From Allobrachymonas sp. (GTDB lineage Bacteria; Pseudomonadota; Gammaproteobacteria; Burkholderiales; Burkholderiaceae_C): DNA of 6,575 nucleotides. The notes under the pieces are model-generated. The model did no database searches and was not told the origin of the DNA. It worked only from the letters and a program-made list of their open reading frames with translations. This document shows, in pieces, positions 1 through 6,020 of the stretch (the stretch's first letter is position 1; the number at the start of each line of letters is the position of its first letter). The DNA is taken from contig JAUNUE010000102.1 in NCBI GenBank assembly GCA_030538335.1, forward strand, positions 1 to 6,575, given 5' to 3'. A program made the position numbers and the translations under genes.

Positions 1-106
1 CATCAATTTCAACGTGCCTCCCCACGGACGTGAAGGCGCACACCTGTAAATCGTCTGACAGTTGGGCGGACGGGTCAACCAGTGCCGTGGGATGGATGTG
101 TGGCAC
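1..106 (-). CDS. lpxA: UDP-N-acetylglucosamine acyltransferase LpxA, N-terminal fragment
   Basis: LpxA transfers a 3-hydroxyacyl chain from acyl-ACP to the 3-OH of UDP-GlcNAc in the cytoplasm, the first step of lipid A synthesis. Only 35 codons are visible and the gene runs off the left edge. The reading begins V/M-P-H-I-H-P-T-A-L-V-D-P-S-A-Q-L, the typical LpxA opening (IHPTA-V-P-A-L) that leads into the left-handed beta-helix of hexapeptide repeats. The start is a GTG at 106-104; no other in-frame start lies between it and the fabZ stop, and AAAGGA (119-114) sits 7 nt upstream as a good Shine-Dalgarno. It follows fabZ after 22 nt, the usual fabZ-lpxA order. The acyl-chain-selecting residues and catalytic His are outside the window, so chain-length specificity cannot be read. 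LpxD shares the fold, but the opening motif and position favour LpxA. Confidence 0.9.
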   Translation of the reverse strand, partial: MPHIHPTALVDPSAQLSDDLQVCAFTSVGRHVEID

Positions 107-113
107 GCCTGTG

Positions 114-119
114 TCCTTT
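114..119 (-). promoter_or_regulatory. Ribosome binding site of lpxA (decides the GTG start)
   Basis: On the minus strand AAAGGA lies 7 nt before the GTG at 106. This supports the non-ATG start and independent initiation of lpxA, in contrast to fabZ just upstream, which has no such motif. Confidence 0.65.
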
Positions 120-128
120 CGCTTTCCG

Positions 129-590
129 TCAATCCTGAATCTTGCGCACGGCGCACATCAGGTCCACCTCGCAGGCCAGCTCGTCTTCGACATGCAGCGT
201 AACGTGGTATTTGTAGATGCCACCACGGGCACGTTCGGCCACAACCTCAATCACCAATTGGTCGCCCGCGATGACCGGACGCTTGAAACGTGCGTTGTCT
301 ATACCCGCGAGGTAGTACAGCGTATCGGGCGGCGGCGGGGTGTCGGCATAGTGGGTATACAGGTACAGCAGGGTTGCCGCCTGGCCTGCCGCCTCCAGCA
401 TGAGCACGCCCGGCATGACCGGACGCCCCGGAAAATGCCCGTTGAAAAACGACTCGTTGATGGTGACGTTCTTGATCGCCTTCATGCGTTTGTTGGGCAA
501 CTCGGCCTCCAACACGCGGTCGATCAGCAAAAAGGGGTAGCGATGCGGCAATAGCTGCATCACCTTGTAGATGTCTAAGGTATGGGTCAT
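129..590 (-). CDS. fabZ: 3-hydroxyacyl-ACP dehydratase FabZ
   Basis: FabZ is a cytoplasmic hot-dog-fold enzyme that removes water from (3R)-hydroxyacyl-ACP to give trans-2-enoyl-ACP in fatty acid elongation. It competes with LpxA and LpxD for hydroxymyristoyl-ACP-type substrates. The protein has 153 residues, normal for the family (E. coli 151). Visible signatures are LLPHRYPFLLIDR (residues 13-25), the catalytic block NESFFNGHFPGRPVMPGVLMLEA with His52 and Glu66, and LAGIDNARFKRPVIAGDQL (94-112). A run of four prolines (85-88) fills the variable loop before LYYLAG. The ATG overlaps the lpxD stop as ATGA, and no Shine-Dalgarno is visible in the 20 nt before it, so translation is probably coupled to lpxD. 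The FabA paralogue is unlikely because its longer N-terminus is absent and the context is lpxD-lpxA. Confidence 0.97.
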   Translation of the reverse strand: MTHTLDIYKVMQLLPHRYPFLLIDRVLEAELPNKRMKAIKNVTINESFFNGHFPGRPVMPGVLMLEAAGQAATLLYLYTHYADTPPPPDTLYYLAGIDNARFKRPVIAGDQLVIEVVAERARGGIYKYHVTLHVEDELACEVDLMCAVRKIQD

Positions 591-1582
591 GAATCAGTTG
601 GTTTTTGCAATTGTTGCTCCAGCGCACGGATGCGTTCGCGCAGCCTGTACAGCTGCCGTACCGTGGCGGCATTTTTTTCCCAAGAGGCATTATCGTCGAA
701 GGGAAAGTGCCCGCTGTAGGTACCCGGCTTGAAAATGGAGCGCGAAGCAAAGGTCGTGGCCGAAATGTGCACCCCTTTGGCCAGCGTGATATGCCCCATG
801 ATATTGGCCGCCCCACCGATGGTCACGCCCTCTTCCACAGTCGTGCTGCCGGCAATGCCTGCATTGGCGGCAATGGCCACGTTCTTGCCCAGATGCACGT
901 TATGGGCAATCTGGATCAGGTTGTCGAGCTTGACGCCATCTTCAATCACCGTGTCTTGCAGCGCACCCCGGTCTACGCAGGTATTGGCGCCAATTTCCAC
1001 ATCATCGCCGATACGCACGGCGCCCAGTTGCTCGATCTTGACCCATTCGCCATTGTCATTGGCAAAACCAAAACCATCTGCACCAATCACGGCGCCGGGA
1101 TGGATGATGCAGCGCGCGCCTACCGAGCAGCCCTCGCTCAAAGTTACACGGGATTTGAGCCAGGAGCCTGGGCCTACAGAAGCGCCGCGCTCCACCACAC
1201 ACAGCGGGCCAATAATGGCATCAGCCGCCACAGCGGCTTGAGGATGCACGCTGGCTGATGGGTGGATGTGGTAACCCACCGCAGGCACATGGCGCTGCTT
1301 CCACCACTGGCTTAAACGCGCAAAGCCTGCATAAGGGTTGGGCATGACAATGCAGTCGCCGCGCTGCCGTGCGGCTTCTTCAGCCCAGGGCGGCACCAGC
1401 ACACATGCGGCCTGGCTTGAGGGCAACTGATCCGCATATTGGCGTCCGCTCAAAAAGCTGATGTTGTTGCCCGTAGCCGACGCCAGCGGTGCAATCGCAT
1501 CAATGGGCCGGCTGCGGTCACCATGCAGCACTGCGCCAAATGGCTCCAGAAAATCGGCTATTTCGCCCAAGGCTGTTGTCAT
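587..1582 (-). CDS. lpxD: UDP-3-O-(3-hydroxyacyl)glucosamine N-acyltransferase LpxD
   Basis: LpxD adds the second 3-hydroxyacyl chain, onto the 2-amino group of UDP-3-O-acyl-glucosamine, the third step of lipid A synthesis, as a cytoplasmic homotrimer. The 331-residue protein shows the N-terminal uridine-binding domain (about 1-100), many hexapeptide repeats of the left-handed beta-helix (about 105-290), GADGFGFA (167-174), the NLIQIAHNVHLG block with the likely catalytic His227, and a charged C-terminal helix (about 300-331) as in E. coli LpxD. Start choice: the frame stays open to a TTG at 1627, but that lies inside a perfect hairpin. ATG 1582 has GGAG at 1593-1590 with 7-nt spacing and gives the family-typical opening (M-TTALGEIADFL). 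A GTG at 1585 is a close alternative. The gene follows skp after about 128 nt and overlaps fabZ by 4 nt. Confidence 0.96.
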   Translation of the reverse strand: MTTALGEIADFLEPFGAVLHGDRSRPIDAIAPLASATGNNISFLSGRQYADQLPSSQAACVLVPPWAEEAARQRGDCIVMPNPYAGFARLSQWWKQRHVPAVGYHIHPSASVHPQAAVAADAIIGPLCVVERGASVGPGSWLKSRVTLSEGCSVGARCIIHPGAVIGADGFGFANDNGEWVKIEQLGAVRIGDDVEIGANTCVDRGALQDTVIEDGVKLDNLIQIAHNVHLGKNVAIAANAGIAGSTTVEEGVTIGGAANIMGHITLAKGVHISATTFASRSIFKPGTYSGHFPFDDNASWEKNAATVRQLYRLRERIRALEQQLQKPTDS

Positions 1583-1589
1583 CACCCGG

Positions 1590-1593
1590 CTCC
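1590..1593 (-). promoter_or_regulatory. Ribosome binding site of lpxD
   Basis: GGAG on the minus strand lies 7 nt before ATG 1582. It separates the preferred start from the upstream in-frame TTG at 1627, which sits in the loop end of an inverted repeat. Confidence 0.55.
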
Positions 1594-1613
1594 GGAAAGG
1601 GATTCTGCAAAAC

Positions 1614-1644
1614 GGCAAAAGGCGCAAGTCATGCGCCTTTTGCC
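1614..1644 (-). terminator. Perfect 13-bp hairpin between skp and lpxD; possible attenuator or weak terminator
   Basis: GGCAAAAGGCGCA (1614-1626) and TGCGCCTTTTGCC (1632-1644) are exact reverse complements around a 5-nt loop. Read on the minus strand, the direction of transcription, the stem is followed by GTTTTGC, a short and interrupted U stretch. It therefore resembles a weak rho-independent terminator or an attenuator or mRNA-stability hairpin rather than a strong terminator. On the plus strand the 3' flank (AGAATGATC) has no U tract. The hairpin sits 67 nt after the skp stop and about 31 nt before the lpxD ATG, in the only sizeable gap of the cluster. The structure is directly visible; its function is inference. 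Confidence 0.5.
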
Positions 1645-1710
1645 AGAATGATCAGTCGTTGATAGCCTCAAACGTATGCCTTTGTTTTGGGCAGTCCGGA
1701 AAATTGTCGC

Positions 1711-2241
1711 TTATTTTTCGGCGTTGAGAGCGCGCAAGACTTTTTCGGTGATGTCGATGCGGCTGTTGATATAAGCAGCCTCCTGCAGGATGACGTCATA
1801 TTTTTCCTGCTGGGCAATGCGCTCAACCACCCGGTTGGCTTTCTGCACAAAACGCTGCATCTCTTCGTTTTTGCGGTTCTCCAGATCTTCCTGAAATTCA
1901 CGGCGCTTTTTCTGGAAGTCGGCATCCTGCGCCATCAACTGGCGCTCCCGTGCCACGCGTTGCGCTTCGTCCAGTTTGGGCGCGTCTTTCTCGAACTGCT
2001 CAATGTTTTTTTTCAGTGCATTGCCTTGGACATTCAGTTGCTGCTCACGCCCTGAAAACTCCTGCTTGAGTTTGTTTTGCGCAGCTTTGGCCGCATCGGC
2101 CTCGCTGAACAAGCGATCGGTGTTGACAAAACCGACACGTGTAGCAAACGCCTCTTGCGCTGCAACAGGTGCAGCAAAAAGCGCCGATCCGGTCAAGGCC
2201 AGTACGGCTGCCGAACGGAAAAGGTATTTGTGCAGCATCAT
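1711..2241 (-). CDS. skp: Periplasmic OMP chaperone Skp (OmpH family)
   Basis: Skp is a trimeric periplasmic chaperone that holds unfolded outer-membrane proteins after Sec export and delivers them towards the BAM complex. The 176-residue protein has a Sec signal peptide: basic start (H4 K5, R9), hydrophobic core (about 10-24) and likely cleavage VAA|Q after residue 28. It continues with the first beta strand RVGFVNTDRLF (35-45), a long charged helical/coiled-coil arm rich in K, E, Q and R (about 50-145), and the C-terminal body segment YDVILQEAAYINSRIDITEKVL (148-169), all as in the OmpH family. Two consecutive ATGs are possible (2241 and 2238). The first overlaps the bamA TGA by one base and has GGGGA 10 nt upstream, so I prefer it. 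Placement directly behind bamA is the classic arrangement and fits the shared role. Confidence 0.95.
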   Translation of the reverse strand: MMLHKYLFRSAAVLALTGSALFAAPVAAQEAFATRVGFVNTDRLFSEADAAKAAQNKLKQEFSGREQQLNVQGNALKKNIEQFEKDAPKLDEAQRVARERQLMAQDADFQKKRREFQEDLENRKNEEMQRFVQKANRVVERIAQQEKYDVILQEAAYINSRIDITEKVLRALNAEK

Positions 2242-4613
2242 CAGAATGTCGTCCCCATCTGGAATTGGAAGCGTTGCAGTTTGTCGCCTGGCTGTTTGCG
2301 CAAGGGTTGGCCAAAAGACAGGCTCAACGGCCCCAGCGGCGAGATCCAGCGCAACCCAACACCTGCCGATACGCGCACCTGCCGGTCTTCTTTGGTCGGC
2401 GTATACGTGCGCGACTTGTCTGCATAAACGTTACCCGCATCGATAAAAGCAAACAGCCGCAAGGTCTTGTCGTTGTTGGCACCCGGGAAAGGCGCAATGA
2501 ACTCTATATTGGTGTTGAACATGCGGGTTCCGCCCACGGCGTAGTAGTTTCCGGTCACGGGGTCCAGCTCTTGTGGCCCGATACCGCCTTCATCAAACCC
2601 GCGCACCGAGCCGATACCGCCCATATAGAAGTTCTTGTAGAACGGGAAACAGTTCTCCTTGATGCCAGAGGCTGCATCGGTGCGGCAGCTCAGTCCTTTG
2701 CCATACCCTGCATCAAGATTGAACATGAAGGCAAAACTCTTGCCCAGAGGGAAATAGTGCTGGTATTTGTAGGTCGCCATGGCATAGCGCATCTTGCCCG
2801 CGGGACTCAAAATGCCGTTGATGCGATGCATATACCCGGACGTGGGCACCAGAGAACTGTCACGTGTATCGCGCGACCAGCCTATACTCAATGGCACACC
2901 GATTGCATTTTTTCCGTAGTAATCAATATAGTTCTGGTAGGAAGGCAGGAGCGCCTCTTCACCGCGTTTGATGCCGTAACGCTCAATGCCTATGCCGAAA
3001 TTGACAGTGTTGTTTTCGGAAAAAGGCACCCCGAAAGAAACCCCCGCTGCCTCCGACTGGATCACGTAGCTGCGGCGGCTTCCTTGGGTATCCCAAGGTT
3101 GCTTTCGGGTATGCGATGCATAAAACGTTCTTGAAATACCCGAAGTCGTAAAGTACGGATCGGTAGAGCTGAGTGACAGTACGCGATTGAACTTGCTGGT
3201 GTTAATTTCCAGCGCGGCAGACTGCCCGGAGCCAAAAATGTTTTCCTGGCTTAAATTGAAGGAAAACGACAGCTTGTCGCTGGAGGAGTATCCCGCCCCC
3301 AGTTGCACCGATCCAGTCGGGCGTTCAACGACCGTTACATCCAGGTCGGCCTGATCAGGACGGCCCTCAATGGGCTTGGTCTCGATCTGCACGTCGTTGA
3401 AATAACCCAGACGATCCAGCCGCTCTTTGGACAGCTTGATTTTCTCGGCATCAAACCACGATGCCTCGTACTGGCGCATTTCACGGCGTACCACTTCGTC
3501 ACGTGTTTTGGTATTGCCTGCCACGTTGATGCGGCGGATGTAGGCACGCTGCCCCGGCTCGGCCACCAATGCCAGTTCAACCTGTTGTTTGTCAGTCTGG
3601 ATAATGGGCTTGGCTGCCACCTGCGCAAAAGCATAGCCATAGCTGCCGAAACGCTTTTTGATTTTGTCGATGGTCTCGGTCACATCGTCAATCTTGTAGG
3701 GCTGGCCCGGTTTGATATTGATCAGGGACTGGAACTCTTCGTTTTTATCGAGATAATTTCCTTGCATGGAAACCGCAGAAACCACGTAGCGCGGCCCTTC
3801 GGTCACGTTGACTGTCACGGCCATGTTGCGGCCATCGGGTGCCAGCGCCACCTGCACCGAGTCAACACGGAACTCCATATACCCCCGGTTGTGGTAGAAG
3901 CTGCGGATGGCGTCCAGATCGGTATTGAGTTTGTTGTCGGAATAGATGTCTGACTTGGTGTACCACGACAACCAGCTTCCGGTATCGAGCTGCATTTCAT
4001 CGCGCAGGGTTGCGTCGGAAAACGCCTGGTTGCCCACGAAATTGATATCGCGCACCTTGGCCTTTTCGCCATCGCGAATCGTGAACAGCACGTTGACGCG
4101 GTTGCGTTCCACCGGGGTGATGGTGGGAGTGATTTCGGTGTTGTAGAAACCCTTGGTCTGGTACTGGCGCTTCAACTCCTGAATGGCGCGGTCTTCCATG
4201 CCCTTGTTGTACGGGCGGCCCGATTCGATGCCCATATTGGCCAAACCCGCCAACAGTGCTTTCTTGTCAAATTCACGCGAGGCGTTGATGTCTACCGTGT
4301 TGATGGTCTGGCGCTCCTGCACCACGATCACCATCTGGTTGCCGCGAACATCAATGCGCACGTCCTGGAACAGCCCCAAGGCAAACAGCGAGCGGATGGC
4401 CGCAGCGCCGCGCTCATCATCGTAGGTGTCGCCCACCTTTACCGGAATGGTGCTGAAGACCGTACCGGCATCCACACGTTGCAGCCCTTCGACCTGGATG
4501 TCCTGGATGACAAACGGGTCTGCTGCCCAGGCTGCCTGGCCCAACAACACAAGGCTGGCTGCAGCAGCAACAGATTTCAGGCGAAAGACAGAGCGGGAAG
4601 TATGAAGTTTCAT
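2241..4613 (-). CDS. bamA: Outer-membrane protein assembly factor BamA (Omp85)
   Basis: BamA is the core of the BAM complex; it folds and inserts beta-barrel proteins into the outer membrane. The 790-residue protein has a signal peptide ending AWA|A (cleavage near residue 30). Five POTRA domains follow (roughly 34-100, 102-182, 185-273, 276-353, 356-432, judged from the repeated hydrophobic-strand openings such as FVIQDIQVEGLQRV and AYIRRINVAGN). A 16-strand Omp85 barrel (about 435-790) closes it. The diagnostic VRGF motif of loop 6 is at 670-673, and the chain ends in Phe790, as expected for a BAM-recognised C-terminal beta signal. Cys643 and Cys655 bracket a short segment just before FPFYKNFYMGG. 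The only reasonable in-frame start is ATG 4613, yet the 17 nt before it are pyrimidine-rich with no Shine-Dalgarno. TamA and Sam-type paralogues have fewer POTRAs and other contexts. Confidence 0.98.
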   Translation of the reverse strand: MKLHTSRSVFRLKSVAAAASLVLLGQAAWAADPFVIQDIQVEGLQRVDAGTVFSTIPVKVGDTYDDERGAAAIRSLFALGLFQDVRIDVRGNQMVIVVQERQTINTVDINASREFDKKALLAGLANMGIESGRPYNKGMEDRAIQELKRQYQTKGFYNTEITPTITPVERNRVNVLFTIRDGEKAKVRDINFVGNQAFSDATLRDEMQLDTGSWLSWYTKSDIYSDNKLNTDLDAIRSFYHNRGYMEFRVDSVQVALAPDGRNMAVTVNVTEGPRYVVSAVSMQGNYLDKNEEFQSLINIKPGQPYKIDDVTETIDKIKKRFGSYGYAFAQVAAKPIIQTDKQQVELALVAEPGQRAYIRRINVAGNTKTRDEVVRREMRQYEASWFDAEKIKLSKERLDRLGYFNDVQIETKPIEGRPDQADLDVTVVERPTGSVQLGAGYSSSDKLSFSFNLSQENIFGSGQSAALEINTSKFNRVLSLSSTDPYFTTSGISRTFYASHTRKQPWDTQGSRRSYVIQSEAAGVSFGVPFSENNTVNFGIGIERYGIKRGEEALLPSYQNYIDYYGKNAIGVPLSIGWSRDTRDSSLVPTSGYMHRINGILSPAGKMRYAMATYKYQHYFPLGKSFAFMFNLDAGYGKGLSCRTDAASGIKENCFPFYKNFYMGGIGSVRGFDEGGIGPQELDPVTGNYYAVGGTRMFNTNIEFIAPFPGANNDKTLRLFAFIDAGNVYADKSRTYTPTKEDRQVRVSAGVGLRWISPLGPLSLSFGQPLRKQPGDKLQRFQFQMGTTF

Positions 4614-4649
4614 GAGTAAAGGAAACTGTGCGCATCCCGGGCTGGCGCA

Positions 4650-6020
4650 TCAACCCAAGTGGCGGGATATATCGTTGAAAGTGGCAATCAGCATCATGCC
4701 GCCCAGCAAAACAAGCCCGACCTTTTGCATGCGCTCAAGCCAAAGGTCGGAAACAGGTTTGCCAGTAACGGCCTCCCACAGATAATACATCAGGTGCCCC
4801 CCGTCCAGAACGGGCACGGGCAACAAATTCAATACCCCCAGACTCACGCTGATCAGCCCCAGAAAAGACAGGTAAGCCCCCCACCCGGCGTGGGCCGAGC
4901 GGCCCGCATAGTCGGCAATGGAGAGTGGGCCACTCAAATTCTTGTAAGAAATCTGGCCTGTGAGCATTTTCACGAATCCTTTCACGCTCAACGCGGCCAC
5001 TTCCCATACCTGTTGGGCACCGCGCCGCAAGCCATCGACCAGGCCATAGCGCACAAATACGGTTTCAGGATTCTGGTCCGGCTGGATGCCCACCAAAGCC
5101 CTTTTGGCGCCATCCGCGCCTGCTTCTACGGAAGGGGTAACGTGCAGTTCCATGGTTTGGCCCGCACGTTGCACCTGCCATTGCTGCGGCTGGCCGGAAA
5201 GGTCGGTCTGGATCAGTTGCGCCAGCGCATAAAAATCAGCGACAGGTTTCTGGTTGATCGTCAGCACCCGGTCGCGGTCTTTCAGCCCCGCCTTGTCGGC
5301 CGCGCCGCCGGGAATCACCTGTACCGAAGGCGCCAGCCACGCCCGCCCCACGCCAATGATCTGGCCCAGGCCTTCATCAGCCTCCTGTCCCGGTTTGATC
5401 TGGTGCAAAGGCACCACCACTTCACGCTCTTGTGCCGAAGCGGCAGCCGGCAGGGTCGAACGCACGGTCAGCACCACATCTTGCTTGTCGAGTGCCGCCT
5501 GCATCAGGTTCCAGTTCAGATGATCAAGCGACTGCACAGCCTGCCACTCACTGGCAGCAGCACGTCGCCATTGCAGCACCTTGTCGCCACTGCGCAAACC
5601 CGCTTGCGCCGCCAGGCTTTGCGCCGGGGGCGTAGCCACAATGGCTTGCGCCTGCTGCATGCCATACCAGTTCATGCCTGCGTACAGCAGTGCGGCCAGC
5701 AGCAGGTTGGCTATTGGGCCAGCCGCCACAATCAAAAACCGCTTCCAGACTGGCTGCGTATTGAAAGCCAGATGGCGTTCGGCAGGATCCACTTCGCCCT
5801 CACGCTCATCCAGCATCTTGACGTAGCCGCCCAGCGGCAGCACGCACAGGGCAAATTCGGTATCGCTGTTTTTGCTCTTCCAGCGCAGCAAAGGCGTGCC
5901 AAAACCGATCGCAAAGCGCAGCACCTTCACGCCGCACCAGCGCGCCACCTGAAAATGCCCGTATTCGTGAATGGCCACCAGCAGGCCAATGGCGACGATA
6001 AAAGCTGCAAGGGTCAACAT
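4650..6020 (-). CDS. rseP: Site-2 intramembrane zinc metalloprotease RseP
   Basis: RseP cleaves RseA within the inner membrane after DegS in the sigma-E envelope stress pathway, and removes remnant signal peptides. The 456-residue protein starts with a membrane segment carrying the zinc motif HEYGH (His18, Glu19, His22). Next come LPLGGYVKM (about 62-70), a second membrane segment (about 94-116), two periplasmic PDZ domains (about 120-195 and 215-300, the second with VIPGGAADKAGLKDRDRV), GPLSIA (about 364-369), a third segment, and the third zinc-ligand motif NLLPVPVLDG (398-407). A final membrane helix lies near the C-terminus. Start choice: a GTG at 6029 is in frame, but ATG 6020 has AGAGG at 6033-6029 with 8-nt spacing and gives the usual opening (M-LTLAAFIVAIG). 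It overlaps dxr by 7 nt. All catalytic residues are present. Confidence 0.97.
   Translation of the reverse strand: MLTLAAFIVAIGLLVAIHEYGHFQVARWCGVKVLRFAIGFGTPLLRWKSKNSDTEFALCVLPLGGYVKMLDEREGEVDPAERHLAFNTQPVWKRFLIVAAGPIANLLLAALLYAGMNWYGMQQAQAIVATPPAQSLAAQAGLRSGDKVLQWRRAAASEWQAVQSLDHLNWNLMQAALDKQDVVLTVRSTLPAAASAQEREVVVPLHQIKPGQEADEGLGQIIGVGRAWLAPSVQVIPGGAADKAGLKDRDRVLTINQKPVADFYALAQLIQTDLSGQPQQWQVQRAGQTMELHVTPSVEAGADGAKRALVGIQPDQNPETVFVRYGLVDGLRRGAQQVWEVAALSVKGFVKMLTGQISYKNLSGPLSIADYAGRSAHAGWGAYLSFLGLISVSLGVLNLLPVPVLDGGHLMYYLWEAVTGKPVSDLWLERMQKVGLVLLGGMMLIATFNDISRHLG

Noticed and set aside
247..816. A 189-codon minus-strand frame across the lpxD-fabZ junction
   Set aside because: It is out of frame with both genes, is Pro/Arg/Gly-rich, and is a shadow of LpxD and FabZ.
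605..1258. Long plus-strand frame opposite lpxD
   Set aside because: Antisense to the hexapeptide repeats of LpxD; the periodic codons of the repeats keep the opposite strand open.
1645..1710. A promoter for lpxD in the skp-lpxD gap
   Set aside because: TTGAGG can be paired with a hexamer 17 nt on, but that hexamer (TTCTGG) is a poor -10. No convincing site is seen, though an internal promoter cannot be excluded.
2169..3134. A 321-codon open frame on the plus strand opposite the bamA barrel and skp start
   Set aside because: No family resemblance, low-complexity antisense composition, and complete overlap with the well-conserved BamA barrel.
3303..3953. A 216-codon plus-strand frame opposite the BamA POTRA region
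   Set aside because: The His/Asp/Leu-rich product has no domain, and the opposite strand codes for clear POTRA domains.
4629..4649. Short inverted repeat TGCGC/GCGCA around CCCGGG in the rseP-bamA gap
   Set aside because: Only 5 bp with an 11-nt loop and no U tract; expected by chance in GC-rich DNA.
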